A DNA stretch of 64,000 bases, taken from Pseudomarimonas salicorniae. GTDB lineage: Bacteria; Pseudomonadota; Gammaproteobacteria; Xanthomonadales; Xanthomonadaceae. Below the pieces are notes generated by a model. That model did no database searches. It was given only the letters and a program-made list of their open reading frames with translations, and was not told where the DNA came from. The number at the start of each line of letters is the position of its first letter. The first letter of the stretch is position 1. The stretch lies in NCBI RefSeq assembly GCF_023156535.1, contig NZ_JALNMH010000003.1, positions 1 to 64,000 on the forward strand, read 5' to 3'. Positions 20,922-29,893 of the stretch are shown here, one piece after another. The translations under genes were made by a program, and so were the position numbers.

Positions 20922-21842
20922 TCAGGGCCCCGGGCAGGCGGCGGCCTGCTCGGCGGCCGACGCCGCGCGCGCGGCCAACGCGGCATCCAGCAGGCGCAGC
21001 ACGTCGACGGCAGCGCTGTCGAACGCCGGGGCCGATAGCCACAGCGAGTCGGCGGCGTCCTGCACCTCGAACAGGCCGCTTGATTGCCGCAGCAGGGTGT
21101 CGACCACTTGCTGCGTCGTGGTGAGCCTCGACCGCAGTGCTTCGAACTGGCTGCGGGCGGTGGCGTTTTCGACAGCCTTTATCCCGAGTGCGGCCGATCC
21201 GTCGACAAATCCCTCGGCAGTCTGGCGGAGCATCGCCACGTCGCGGCCCAATGTGTCAGCGGCCGACACCGCGCCTACGCCGCCCTTGATCACCCTGGAC
21301 GAGCCGCTGCGCAGGCGTTCCAGTATGGACAGCATGCGCGTCGCCAGATACACCTGCGCCGCCTCGGCGCCGGACTCGACCAGGGCCCGCGATGCCTGAT
21401 CGGTTGCTGCCTGCAGCGCAGGCACCTGGGCGGCCAGGGTGTCGGCGGCCTCAGCCGCATCCAGCACGGACTGCTGGGCCCTCTCAAGCTGCGCTACATC
21501 GTCGAGCAAATCGGGACTTTCGTCCGCCAGTCGCAGGAGCTCCTTCGATGGCAGCCCCGGGCAACCCTGCCGGGCGAATTCCCGCACCGCCTCGGCAAGC
21601 CGCTCGACGCTGCCAGCATCGGAACGCAGGGCATCGAACGCCTCTCCGTGTTTGGCCTCGGCGGCCAGCCGGCCGGCCATGGGCAGCGCTGCGGTTTCCG
21701 CGCGAAGCGCATTCACCAGCACAGCCGCGCGCAGCGGGTCGCAGTCGGGGTCCGGTCCCGAAGCCGCCCTCGCCGCGTTGCCGGCGGCCAAGGTGAGCGC
21801 GAGAAGCAGAGCAGGCGATAGATGCTGGAACAATCGATTCAT
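20922..21842 (-). CDS. Exported alanine-rich helical protein of unknown function
   Basis: 306 aa from the ATG at 21842, which has a near-perfect ribosome site (AGGAGG, 5 bp spacing). The reading frame extends far upstream but that part is antisense to the neighbouring gene. Signal peptide MNRLFQHLSPALLLALTLAA with cleavage near NAARAA. The mature part is almost entirely alpha-helical and rich in Ala, Leu, Glu and Gln (QLERAQQSVLDAAEAADTLA), suggesting coiled coils. Three cysteines may form disulfides. It is the last gene of a three-gene exported-protein cluster. No family recognised. Confidence 0.75.
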   Translation of the reverse strand: MNRLFQHLSPALLLALTLAAGNAARAASGPDPDCDPLRAAVLVNALRAETAALPMAGRLAAEAKHGEAFDALRSDAGSVERLAEAVREFARQGCPGLPSKELLRLADESPDLLDDVAQLERAQQSVLDAAEAADTLAAQVPALQAATDQASRALVESGAEAAQVYLATRMLSILERLRSGSSRVIKGGVGAVSAADTLGRDVAMLRQTAEGFVDGSAALGIKAVENATARSQFEALRSRLTTTQQVVDTLLRQSSGLFEVQDAADSLWLSAPAFDSAAVDVLRLLDAALAARAASAAEQAAACPGP

Positions 21843-21997
21843 GGGTTCCTCCTGTCCCCCTTGGACACGCCGGGGCGAGTCGCGCCTAACAACATCGCGG
21901 AGGTTCGCAAGGTACCGCGACCCTGACGATGCCACGTCGGATGCTTCCGCGAACGCGTGATGGACGTCGCGAACCCGGCGCCTGGCGCATCCGACGC

Positions 21998-24082
21998 CTA
22001 TTCTTCGAACACCACGATGTCGGCATAGCCATGCTGCCCATCGCCGCCTTCTGTCGACAACCCGCCCTCGGCCCTTGCGCCCCACTGCGCGGTGCCCTGT
22101 GCGCTGCGCGCACGGATGAGGGCGACGCCGCCGCCGCCGCCGCCGCCGTCCCTGCCTGCGCCGGCACTGGGAGCCGGGTTGCCGCTGGCATTGACGGTGA
22201 GGCTGCCGGCCAGTTCGCCACATTCGAGGTAGATCACGCCGCCGCCGCGTCCGCCGGCGCCACCCAGTGCGCCGCCCGTGGAGGGTGCGCCCGCGCCGCC
22301 GCCGCCGCCCACGCAGCGCAGCAGGTCGGCGAAGGCGTCGGTGCGGGTCACATTGCTGCCGAAGCCTCTGAGCTGCACATCGGCGCCGGGGTTGGCGCCA
22401 CCGGACAGGAGCAGGCGTTTCAGGGTGTTGGTTCCGTCGCTGCCGCCTTCCGCCGCGCCACCCGCGCCGCCGGAGTCCTGCGCGGTGGAACCGCCGGTGG
22501 CGCCAGCGCCGCTCACGCACTGGTCGGTGACCAGGCGGCCGCTTGATCCCGGGAAGCCGGGTCCTGAATCTCCCTGAATCCCACCCAGGGCGCCCTCACG
22601 GGCGTTGATGACGGACCCTGCCGTCAGGCCCTCGCAGCGCCCGGACACGGCGATATAGGCGAAGGGCGCCCGGATATTGAGGGTGCCGCTGAGGCTGAAC
22701 GAGGTGTATTGGCGGACCAGCACCTCGGAGGGAGAGCCCGAGCCGAGACTGGTCGTGCCGCTGGCGTTGAAGGCGCCATCGCGCCCATCCCCGCCAAAGC
22801 TGCCGAACAGGCTGGCGGGACCGCCGGTGGCTGCGGGACCGGCAACCAGATCGCCATCCGGTTCGACCAGCACGGCGCGATTGGCCGCGCCGCCGCCGAG
22901 GGTACCGATGCGCACGCCGCCGCCCTGGACATCGAGCCGCTGCTGGGGATCGGTGGTGCCGATGCCGACCCGGTCGCCGGAGGCGCCAACGGTCATCGAG
23001 ACGTCGTTCTCATTGCCGAAGTACATCGGGGTGGAGTTGTTGGTCCACAGCCGGGTGACGCCGCGACCGCCGCCGCCCAGCGACACGCCGATCGACAGTC
23101 CGACCTGGCCGTCGCCGACGTAGAAGTCACCGCGTCCAGCGCCGACGCCCGGGCGCCAGTTGTCGCGCGCCTGCACGGACAGAGGCGCCGCAGGGTTGGT
23201 GGTGTTGATGCCGACATGGCGATTGCCGCGCAGGGACAGGATGTCGGCGCCACCGTTCGCATTGGCGAGGTAGAAGTTCATCAGGTCGGCGTTGCCATCG
23301 CTCTGGTTGCGCGCGGCGATGGTCCAGTAGCTTGTGCTCTGGGCGAGGTTGGCGAAGCTGAGCCGGGCGAAGTTGTTCGGCGTTTCTTCCTGCAGCAGCA
23401 GCTGTGGGCGGGTGATGTTGCTGGCCTGGCGCAGCGACAGCGCGGGGTCGGGGGAGAACATCGGCCCGATCACCGCGTTGACACCGGAGAACAGGCTGCC
23501 GTCGGTCTCGGTGGTCCAGGGGCTTGCTTCCGAGTTGTCGAGCTCGCAGGTGACGCTGCCGTCCTGGGCAATGGCGCGGATCGAGGAACCGGCCGCGCAG
23601 GCGCTGAGTACCCGCGCCTGCACCTGGCTGGCATCGATCTCCGTGCTGCCCACCACGCCGCGTCCGACGAACTGTGCGTGCAGCGCGTAGGGCGTCGAGA
23701 GGATCGGTTGGCGCGGCTGGAGGGTGGTGAACTCCGACTCTCCCTGCTTGCGCACGCGCACTTCCAACCAGCGCGCGTCGCCTACGAAGGCGCCGTCGCC
23801 GAAGTCGAGCATGACGCTGATCAGTCCTTCCCGGCCGATGCGGCCCTCTTCGCCGACGGCGCCGTCTGTGCCGATCAGCCCGCTGATCGGGATCAGGCCG
23901 ATCGGGGACCCGCCCTGTTCGGCATCGAACAGCTCGAACTCCAGATCGTATTGGCCGCTCGCTGGCTGCCCGTCCTCGCTGAGCCGGGCCTGGAAGGTGA
24001 ACGCCGAACCGATCGGCGCAGCGTCGGTGCTGCCGGCGAGCAGGCAGGCAAGGAACAGGGCGCAAGGGATGGGGGCTCTCAT
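21998..24082 (-). CDS. Exported glycine-rich protein with tail-fibre-like repeats
   Basis: 694 aa from the ATG at 24082, preceded by GAGGAG. Signal peptide MRAPIPCALFLACLLAGSTD. An N-terminal domain (SAFTFQARLSEDGQPASGQY, LEFELFDAEQGGSPIG, LQPRQPILSTPYALHAQF) is of a type found in exported proteins of diverse bacteria. Two blocks in the middle, HVGINTTNPAAPLSVQA and DRVGIGTTDPQQRLDVQGG, match the repeat preceding intramolecular-chaperone (S74) domains of phage tail fibres, but no S74 peptidase follows. The last ~200 residues are extremely glycine-rich with several cysteines. Likely a surface adhesin or matrix protein. Confidence 0.8.
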   Translation of the reverse strand: MRAPIPCALFLACLLAGSTDAAPIGSAFTFQARLSEDGQPASGQYDLEFELFDAEQGGSPIGLIPISGLIGTDGAVGEEGRIGREGLISVMLDFGDGAFVGDARWLEVRVRKQGESEFTTLQPRQPILSTPYALHAQFVGRGVVGSTEIDASQVQARVLSACAAGSSIRAIAQDGSVTCELDNSEASPWTTETDGSLFSGVNAVIGPMFSPDPALSLRQASNITRPQLLLQEETPNNFARLSFANLAQSTSYWTIAARNQSDGNADLMNFYLANANGGADILSLRGNRHVGINTTNPAAPLSVQARDNWRPGVGAGRGDFYVGDGQVGLSIGVSLGGGGRGVTRLWTNNSTPMYFGNENDVSMTVGASGDRVGIGTTDPQQRLDVQGGGVRIGTLGGGAANRAVLVEPDGDLVAGPAATGGPASLFGSFGGDGRDGAFNASGTTSLGSGSPSEVLVRQYTSFSLSGTLNIRAPFAYIAVSGRCEGLTAGSVINAREGALGGIQGDSGPGFPGSSGRLVTDQCVSGAGATGGSTAQDSGGAGGAAEGGSDGTNTLKRLLLSGGANPGADVQLRGFGSNVTRTDAFADLLRCVGGGGGAGAPSTGGALGGAGGRGGGVIYLECGELAGSLTVNASGNPAPSAGAGRDGGGGGGGVALIRARSAQGTAQWGARAEGGLSTEGGDGQHGYADIVVFEE

Positions 24083-24086
24083 GGGG

Positions 24087-24353
24087 TCACTCCTCGAATC
24101 CGTCTTGGAAAATGCTGCTGCCCGCGGGGGCCGCGTTCTGCACGACGGCGCCGGAATCCATCCGGTAGCGACCACCGCTGCTTGATCCACCGGCGGGCTG
24201 GCCCAGCGTGATCAGCGCTTCGCGCCCATTGGCGCCGGCCCAGCCACCGCCCGGGCCGATCGTGGCCGAACCCAGTACAGGGTCCTGGGCCTGGCTGCCG
24301 GGAAGGGCAAGGCCGAGCAGGCTGAGAAAGAGCAAGGTCCGGATCCTGGTCAT
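24087..24353 (-). CDS. Small exported protein with DGFE-type C-terminus
   Basis: 88 aa from the ATG at 24353. The signal peptide is MTRIRTLLFLSLLGLALPGS, cleaved near SQA. The mature part is only about 65 residues, Gly/Ser-rich, and ends SIFQDGFEE. Tails of the form IF-x-DGFE recur on exported proteins of Lysobacterales and may be a sorting signal; this is from memory and not shown here. Its stop is 4 bp from the start of the glycine-rich gene, so the two are probably co-transcribed. Confidence 0.75.
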   Translation of the reverse strand: MTRIRTLLFLSLLGLALPGSQAQDPVLGSATIGPGGGWAGANGREALITLGQPAGGSSSGGRYRMDSGAVVQNAAPAGSSIFQDGFEE

Positions 24354-24363
24354 GGTCGGTGGC

Positions 24364-24428
24364 AATCGGACGGGCTTGTTGTAAGAATCGGGAAGGCGCG
24401 GCGAAACCCGCCACGGGGCAGTCCGATT
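24364..24428. promoter_or_regulatory. Divergent promoter region with 8-bp inverted repeat
   Basis: The 104-bp gap between the divergent genes at 24353 (minus) and 24458 (plus) contains AATCGGAC at 24364-24371 and its exact complement GTCCGATT at 24421-24428. The pair could be a shared operator or matching elements of divergent promoters read by the adjacent sigma factor. The left copy lies only 11 bp from the minus-strand start, close for a -35 element. Confidence 0.3.
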
Positions 24429-24457
24429 TCCGTTCGAAGGGTCCAGAGAGGGGCGCG

Positions 24458-25003
24458 ATGGAGGCGATGGATGCCATCTTCAGCAAGCTCGCGGGGCGGC
24501 AGGCCGGTGACCTCGATGAGCTGTTCGCGGCCCTCCACGCAGAGTTGCGCCAGCTCGCCCGACACTGTCTGGGCGGGCAACCCGGCCAGACGCTGACGCC
24601 AACGGTCCTGGTCAACGAGCTTTACCTGAAGCTGTCCGCAGCCCGTTCGCTCAGCCTTGGCGACCAGCAGCACTTCTTCGCCTGCGCCGCGCGCGCCATG
24701 CGCCAGATCGTGGTCGATGCCGCGCGCGCATCGCTCGCGGGCAAGCGCGGCGGCGACCGGCTGCAGGTGACCTTGACCGATTCCGCGGCGGGCACCTCGG
24801 ATGCCGATCTGGTCGCCCTGGATGACGCCATGGTGTCGCTCAAGGCGGTGGACCCGTCGCTGCACGCGCTGGTCGAGATGCGCTTCTTTGCCGGGTTGAC
24901 CATGGAAGAGATCGCCCGCCTGCGGCAGACCTCGCTGCGCAGTCTGGAGCGCGACTGGGCTACGGCCCGCGCCTTTCTGCACGCCCAGGTGGCCCAGCCT
25001 TGA
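24458..25003 (+). CDS. ECF-type RNA polymerase sigma factor (kinase-linked group)
   Basis: 181 aa from the ATG at 24458. It belongs to the Sigma70_ECF (HF) group: the N-terminal sigma2 region has FAALHAELRQLARHCL, TPTVLVNELYLKLS and QHFFACAARAMRQIVVDAAR, and the C-terminal sigma4 helix-turn-helix is MRFFAGLTMEEIARLRQTS. In Xanthomonas such sigma factors (EcfK) are activated by the neighbouring Ser/Thr kinase (PknS) rather than by an anti-sigma factor. The same layout here suggests the same control. The stop overlaps the kinase start by 4 bp. Confidence 0.92.
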   Translation: MEAMDAIFSKLAGRQAGDLDELFAALHAELRQLARHCLGGQPGQTLTPTVLVNELYLKLSAARSLSLGDQQHFFACAARAMRQIVVDAARASLAGKRGGDRLQVTLTDSAAGTSDADLVALDDAMVSLKAVDPSLHALVEMRFFAGLTMEEIARLRQTSLRSLERDWATARAFLHAQVAQP

Positions 25004-27588
25004 GCCTCGATGCCCTCCAGGCCGAGCACTGGCGGCTGGCCAGCGGTCACTTCCGCACCCTGCAGGACCTGCCGCGTGAGCAGTGGACGACGGCGATCAG
25101 CGCGCTGGAGCTCGATGAGGCGGTGCGTCGCTGTCTTGAGCAGCTGATCGATGCCAGCGAGGGCAGCGGCCCGGTGGACGGGGTGCTGCGGGTGGACCAG
25201 GCACCTGAGCCCGGCGCCCTGACCGGAGGCCGCTGCGGGGACTGGACGCTCGAGCATGAGCTCGGCCGGGGCGGCATGGCCGTGGTCTACGCGGCGCGGC
25301 GCTCGGTCGGGGGGGCTGAACAGATGGCTGCGCTGAAGCTGCTGCCGCCTGGCTCGGTCTGGAACGAACAGTTCCGCCGCGAGCAGGCGGCGCTGGCCAG
25401 GCTCGAACATCCGAACATCGCCCGCTTCCTGGATGCCGGCATCCGTGAGGACGGCTCACCCTGGCTGGCGATGGAGCGGATCGACGGGCAGCGCCTGGAC
25501 CGCGCCTTGCAGGGGCAGTCGCCGCGTCAGATCATCCGCATGGCGCTGCCGATCATCGACGCCGTGGCCCTGGCCCATCGTCATCTGATCATCCATCGTG
25601 ATCTGAAGCCCGGCAACGTGATCGTCGATGCCTCGGGCAGGCCGCGTCTGCTCGACTTCGGCATCGCCAAGCTGCTCTCGGACAGCGCCGAGCAAACCCC
25701 GACCCGGCTGTTCACTCCCGAGTACGCGGCGCCCGAGCAGCTGCGCGGCGAGCCGATCAGCACGGCGACGGATGTCTGCGGGCTGGGCGGTCTCGTGCAC
25801 CACCTGCTGACCGGCAAGGCGCCGAGGAACCATGCGGGCGAACGCCAGCACACTGCGCTGTCCGGGATTGCCAACCGCGACCTGCGCAATATCGTCGACA
25901 AGTCGCTGCGCGAGCGGCCGGGCGATCGCTACCCGACGGCCGAGGCGCTGGCGGCTGACCTGCAGCGATGGCTTGAGGACCGCCCGGTGGCGGCAACGCC
26001 CGACAACCGTCGCTACCGGCTGCGCAAGTGGCTGCGGCGCAACCGCGGCACGGCCGCTGCCGGGATCTCCCTGGTCGTGGTCCTGCTCGCGGGCGCGGCG
26101 GCCACCGCCTGGCAGGCCCGCGAGGCTGCGTTGCAGGCGCGCACGGTCGCTGCGCAGAACCGCGTGCTGACGAGCCTGCTTGCCTCGCCGCAGACGGTAT
26201 CCAAGGGGCGGCTGGTCACCGTGGTCGATGTCCTGGCGGATGCGCCGGCGCTGATCGACCGGGAGATGCCGCGGGCCTCCGTCGAGCGTGCAAGCCTGCT
26301 GTCCACCCTGGGCAAGACCCTCAACCAGATCGGTTCGGCGTCGCTCGCGGCTGATCTCTTCGCCCGGGCCGTGGCCGACTATCAGCAGCTGGGCCTTGAA
26401 CATGACGTGGCCGCCCTGTCCGCGCGCCTCGGACACGCCGCCGCCCTGATCGAGCGTGGCGATGTGCCTGCCGGCGAGCAGGTTCTCGACGTGGTGGAAC
26501 GTCAGGCCGAGCAGTCGCTGGCCGCCGATCATCCGATCCACGCGGGCATTGCGCTGCACCGTTATCTGGCGCAGCGGCACCAGGGCGCGGTGCCCGCCGC
26601 CGAGGCGCTGGATGCGCTCCTGGCCATCGGCAGCCGCATCCGCTGGACCGGGTCGGATGCGGAAGGCCAGTATCGCTGCGGCACGCTGCAGGCCCTGGTC
26701 GACCGGGGGCGCTTCGACCTTGCCGCCGAGCAGGCCCTGGCGCTTCGGAGCCGGGCACTCGAACAGTGGGGCGGCCGGCACCGCTACTCGCTGTGCGCCT
26801 TCGAGGCGGGCGTGACCGCGCTGTCGCGCAGCGGACGCAAACAGGAAGCCCTGGCGCTGGCGCGGGAAGGTGAGCAGATTGCCTCGGCGTGGCTGGGCGA
26901 CGACGACGCCACCGTATTCGGACTGCGCAATGCGCTGGCCAACCTGCTGCAGGAAACCGGTGACCATGAGGCGGCGATTCGCCTGCATGAGCAGCAGCTG
27001 GCGCGGCGCGATCAGGTCCCAGGCCTGCGGGCCCATGATCGGATGACGCCGGCACAGGGGCTCGCGGTGGCCTATCTCGAGTCGGGTGAGTACGCACGGG
27101 CCGAGCCGCTGCAGCGGGAGGTCGTATCGGATCTCACGCAGGCCCTGGGCCCGTCGGCGCCTGCCACGCTCATGGCCGTCGCCAATCTCGCCGAATTGCT
27201 GCTCTTCGACGACCGGCCTCAGGCCGCCGAGGCGCTGGCGGAGCAGGCCTGGAGCGGGCTTCGCGCTGCCCTGGGCGATGCCCATCCCGTCACGTCGTTT
27301 GCGCGCAGCATTCTTGGCGGGGTACGCGCCGCGCAGGGGGAGACCAAGGCAGCGCTTGAACTGCTGGAGGGGACACCGGAGGCGCTGGCGGCAGCGTTCG
27401 GCCCCGAGGACGTCAACGTGATCAATGCGAAGGCCTGGCAGGCGCAGGCGCTGGCCGCAGCAGGCGACCGCTCGCGGGCCCGGGATCTGGCGGACCAGGC
27501 CTTGCAGTGGCGACTGGCCCGTCTTGGCGGTGAGCATCCCAGGACTCGAGCCTCGCAGCTTCTGCGGAAGTCTCTGGGCGACGGCTGA
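25000..27588 (+). CDS. Transmembrane Ser/Thr protein kinase with TPR sensor domain
   Basis: 862 aa, starting at TTG (25000) that overlaps the sigma factor stop as TTGA. Kinase domain about 82-330: glycine loop GRGGMAVVY (90-98), Lys113 (ALKLL), catalytic HRDLKPGN with Asp201, DFG Asp219 and the activation segment FTPEYAAPEQ. One transmembrane helix lies at about 352-370. The ~490-residue C-terminal part is made of tetratricopeptide-like helices (EQALALRSRALEQWGGRHR, QLARRDQVPGLRAHDRM) and is predicted to be periplasmic. It probably senses an envelope signal and phosphorylates the sigma factor. All catalytic residues are present. Confidence 0.93.
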   Translation: MSLDALQAEHWRLASGHFRTLQDLPREQWTTAISALELDEAVRRCLEQLIDASEGSGPVDGVLRVDQAPEPGALTGGRCGDWTLEHELGRGGMAVVYAARRSVGGAEQMAALKLLPPGSVWNEQFRREQAALARLEHPNIARFLDAGIREDGSPWLAMERIDGQRLDRALQGQSPRQIIRMALPIIDAVALAHRHLIIHRDLKPGNVIVDASGRPRLLDFGIAKLLSDSAEQTPTRLFTPEYAAPEQLRGEPISTATDVCGLGGLVHHLLTGKAPRNHAGERQHTALSGIANRDLRNIVDKSLRERPGDRYPTAEALAADLQRWLEDRPVAATPDNRRYRLRKWLRRNRGTAAAGISLVVVLLAGAAATAWQAREAALQARTVAAQNRVLTSLLASPQTVSKGRLVTVVDVLADAPALIDREMPRASVERASLLSTLGKTLNQIGSASLAADLFARAVADYQQLGLEHDVAALSARLGHAAALIERGDVPAGEQVLDVVERQAEQSLAADHPIHAGIALHRYLAQRHQGAVPAAEALDALLAIGSRIRWTGSDAEGQYRCGTLQALVDRGRFDLAAEQALALRSRALEQWGGRHRYSLCAFEAGVTALSRSGRKQEALALAREGEQIASAWLGDDDATVFGLRNALANLLQETGDHEAAIRLHEQQLARRDQVPGLRAHDRMTPAQGLAVAYLESGEYARAEPLQREVVSDLTQALGPSAPATLMAVANLAELLLFDDRPQAAEALAEQAWSGLRAALGDAHPVTSFARSILGGVRAAQGETKAALELLEGTPEALAAAFGPEDVNVINAKAWQAQALAAAGDRSRARDLADQALQWRLARLGGEHPRTRASQLLRKSLGDG

Positions 27589-27733
27589 GACACGACCCGG
27601 GAGAACGCCTCAACGGCTTACTGCCGGCACCCGCCTCGCGGGACGTGAGTTGGCGGGGCATGGGGCAGGGCGCTGCGCCCGCGCCCACTGGTCTGCCCGG
27701 GGGCTGGCAGAGTGCTTTTCCTGCTCACGTCGA

Positions 27734-28666
27734 CTATGGCGTCGGATTCGCCGCCGCGGGTTCTCCGAGCACCCGTCCAAAGAAGGCCCAGTATTCGGGG
27801 TTCTTGCGCAGCGCGGCGAACAGCGCCGCGGGCTCATGGCCGGTGTCGGGCAGCAGGATGAACTCGTGCTCGATGCCGAGGGCGGTGAGGTGCCGGGAGA
27901 ACTTGCGGTTGTCCGGCAGCACGCCGTCCTCGGCGCCGACCACGATGCGCAGTTTCAGGGCACTGCGCATGGATTCGGTCGTGGCCTCGGCCAGCGCCCA
28001 GGGGCTTTGCGCACGGAAGTGCATGGGGTCGCCACCGTAGACGCGGTCGAGGGTGGCCTCGGCGGTGGCGGCGCCGACAATGGGGGCATGCTGCGGGTCG
28101 AGGATCTCCTGGATCGGGCCGGCGCTGAGCAGCGAGGCCGCGCCGAACAGCTCGGGATACTTGAGGCCCAGCCGCGCGGCACCATAGCCGCCCATGCTGG
28201 CGCCCTCGACGATGCGCGCCGAGGGCGTGGCCTGGGTGCGCAGCTCGGCATCGATATGCGGGATCAGCTCGCGGACCAGCACAGTCTCCATCGGCAGCGT
28301 GCCGTCCTTCGAGTCGACTCACATGCTTTGCCCGAGGCCGTCGGGGAAGACGACGATGACCGGCGGGGTTTTCCCGGAGCGGATCGCGGCGTCGAACATC
28401 GGCGCGATGCCGCGGCTCGCCTGTGCGGAACTGCCGCGCGAGCCGTGGAGCCAGTAGACCACCGGAAAGCGGCGCCCGGGCTCGTTCGCGTACTGCGTCG
28501 GCAGGTAGAGGTGGTAGGTCAGCGGCGCGGACAGGCGCTCGCTGGGCAGGGAACGCTCCTGCGCCGGGGCCGGGCCGGCCATTGGACCCGCCGGCTGGGC
28601 GTGGGTGACATGAACCAGCATGTTAAGGAGGAGGGCGCCCAGCGTCGCATAGGCAAGCTGTTTCAT
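27734..28666 (-). pseudogene. Exported esterase (Esterase D/PHB-depolymerase-like), in-frame stop
   Basis: One frame of 311 codons interrupted only by a TGA at 28319-28321. The first part (MKQLAYATLGALLLNMLVHV signal, then HLYLPTQYANE, FPVVYWLHGSRGS, VIVVFPDGLGQSM) and the second part (VDSKDGTLPMETVLVRELIP, GASMGGYGAARLG with the nucleophile serine, DTGHEPAALF with the histidine) form a complete PF00756 esterase. Tryptophan fits the family at the stop, and TGG to TGA is a single-base change. There is no frameshift or deletion. Either a recent nonsense mutation, a base error, or readthrough. Translation of the second part alone from ATG 28291 would lack the signal peptide and oxyanion region. 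Confidence 0.85.
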
Positions 28667-28829
28667 CGAGGTCTCCCGTAGCCCCGGCGGAGAATGACCC
28701 AGTCAAGCTGGAGGCACAAGCGCCGCAGAGCGCGTCGGCGCCGCGCGCCATGTTGCGATGCTCCGTCTCCTCCGGGAGGAGCGCGCCTCTACATCTTGAA
28801 AGGATCTCGCGCTCAAAGACGAGGAAAAG

Positions 28830-29133
28830 GGCGCAGAGTTCGCATTCGCCCCGGTGCATCAATTGGGTCAATGTTCTGTGGGAGTGCCCTTGGGCGCGAC
28901 CGCGGAGCCGCGCGCTGACCTCGGTCTGCGGTGAATCCGATTCGCCGCGCTCGCGCCCATGGGCACTCCCACAGCCGGGCCTCATTCAATTGCGAGAATG
29001 CGGTCGAGAAGGGCGGGCTCTAGACGCGCCAGAAGGGCGCAAACCGGACCTGGCAGCGCCGTTGCGTGTAGGAGCCAGCTTGCTGGCGATCGTCCCGTCC
29101 GGGGCGCCTATCGCCAGCAAGCTGGCTCCTACA
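28830..29133 (+). repeat. Composite repeat C-spacer-D, copy 1
   Basis: Within the 625-bp gap 28667-29291. A C element lies at 28877-28973 (TGTGGGAGTGCCCTTGGGCG arm and complement). A spacer containing GCGCCAGAAGGGCGCAAACC follows, then a full D element at 29067-29133 (TGTAGGAGCCAGCTTGCTGG and its complement around CCCGTCCGGGGCGCC). The same C-spacer-D order and spacer text recur at 61776-62073, so the ~300 bp were duplicated as a unit. The remaining ~160 bp on each side show no gene. Confidence 0.88.
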
Positions 29134-29291
29134 TTCGGGTTTTGCGGAAGGTCATCTTCGCGTGCGTTTCGCGCAGCGAGAAATCCGTTCCGCCCACATG
29201 ACCGATTGCCGGCCAAGGCAATGTGGCCGATGGCCCGATGCGTGGCCGCGGGGAGATTGATCGGCCCGGACTGTTCCACTAGCATCGAAAT

Positions 29292-29630
29292 ATGAGCACC
29301 GATGATGCCGTCCGTCTACTGTCCGCGCTGAGTCATGCCTCGCGTCTCGCTGCCTTTCGTGCGCTGGTGCAGGCCGGACCGGAGGGGCTGGCGGTGGGCG
29401 AACTGCGCGAACTACTCGGGATTCCGCCGGCGACCCTGACTGCGCACCTCAACGTGCTGCGCGCCTCGGGGCTGGTAGGCGATGAGCGAGAGGGGCGGTC
29501 GATCCGCGTTCGCGCCGACTATCCGCGGATGAACGCGCTGCTGGCCTTCCTGACCGAGAACTGCTGCGGCGGCGCCGAGCCCTCGGTGGCCGGCGTCTGC
29601 GGCCCGAACGGTGGCCGCGGGGGACGCTGA
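29292..29630 (+). CDS. arsR: ArsR-family arsenite-responsive repressor
   Basis: 112-aa winged-helix repressor. The DNA-recognition helix is in GIPPATLTAHLNVLRASGLV, followed by the wing (DEREGRSIRVRADYP). The classical arsenic site ELCVCDL is absent (here LAVGELREL), but Cys91, Cys92 and Cys103 near the C-terminus form a CC-x10-C set, similar in position to the three-cysteine site of the Acidithiobacillus ferrooxidans ArsR type. That and the acr3 gene downstream support arsenite sensing. The ATG is preceded closely by AT-rich CATCGAAATATG, which may be part of its operator. Confidence 0.87.
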   Translation: MSTDDAVRLLSALSHASRLAAFRALVQAGPEGLAVGELRELLGIPPATLTAHLNVLRASGLVGDEREGRSIRVRADYPRMNALLAFLTENCCGGAEPSVAGVCGPNGGRGGR

Positions 29631-29893
29631 TCGCCTGAGGATGCAGCTCGGTATTGACAGCCGGGCTATGCTTCCATGATCGTAGAAATATAGAATTGTT
29701 GGCGCTGCCGGGGCCTCTCGACGGGTCCGGCTGCCGCCCGACACGTCGGTCCCGTGCAAGCCATCGACGAAGCCATCTGCTTCGTGATTGCCGGTGGGAT
29801 GCCGGAGCACACAGCGCAGCGTGCGCCTGAGGCGACCCGCGCCGGATGGCGCCTCCCGGCACCGCCTGATTCACCTTGATCCTGGAAAGCTCG
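29631..29893. other. Gap between arsR and acr3
   Basis: 263 bp with no arsC or other recognisable gene. An open frame from GTG 29754 to TGA 29877 (40 aa) has no family features. The segment near 29679-29697 contains GATCGTAGAAATATAG, similar in part to the AT-rich stretch before arsR (CATCGAAATATG), so a second ArsR site in front of acr3 is possible. Confidence 0.4.

Noticed and set aside
29754-29879. Possible small gene between arsR and acr3
   Set aside because: Forty codons from a GTG without ribosome site or recognisable motif.
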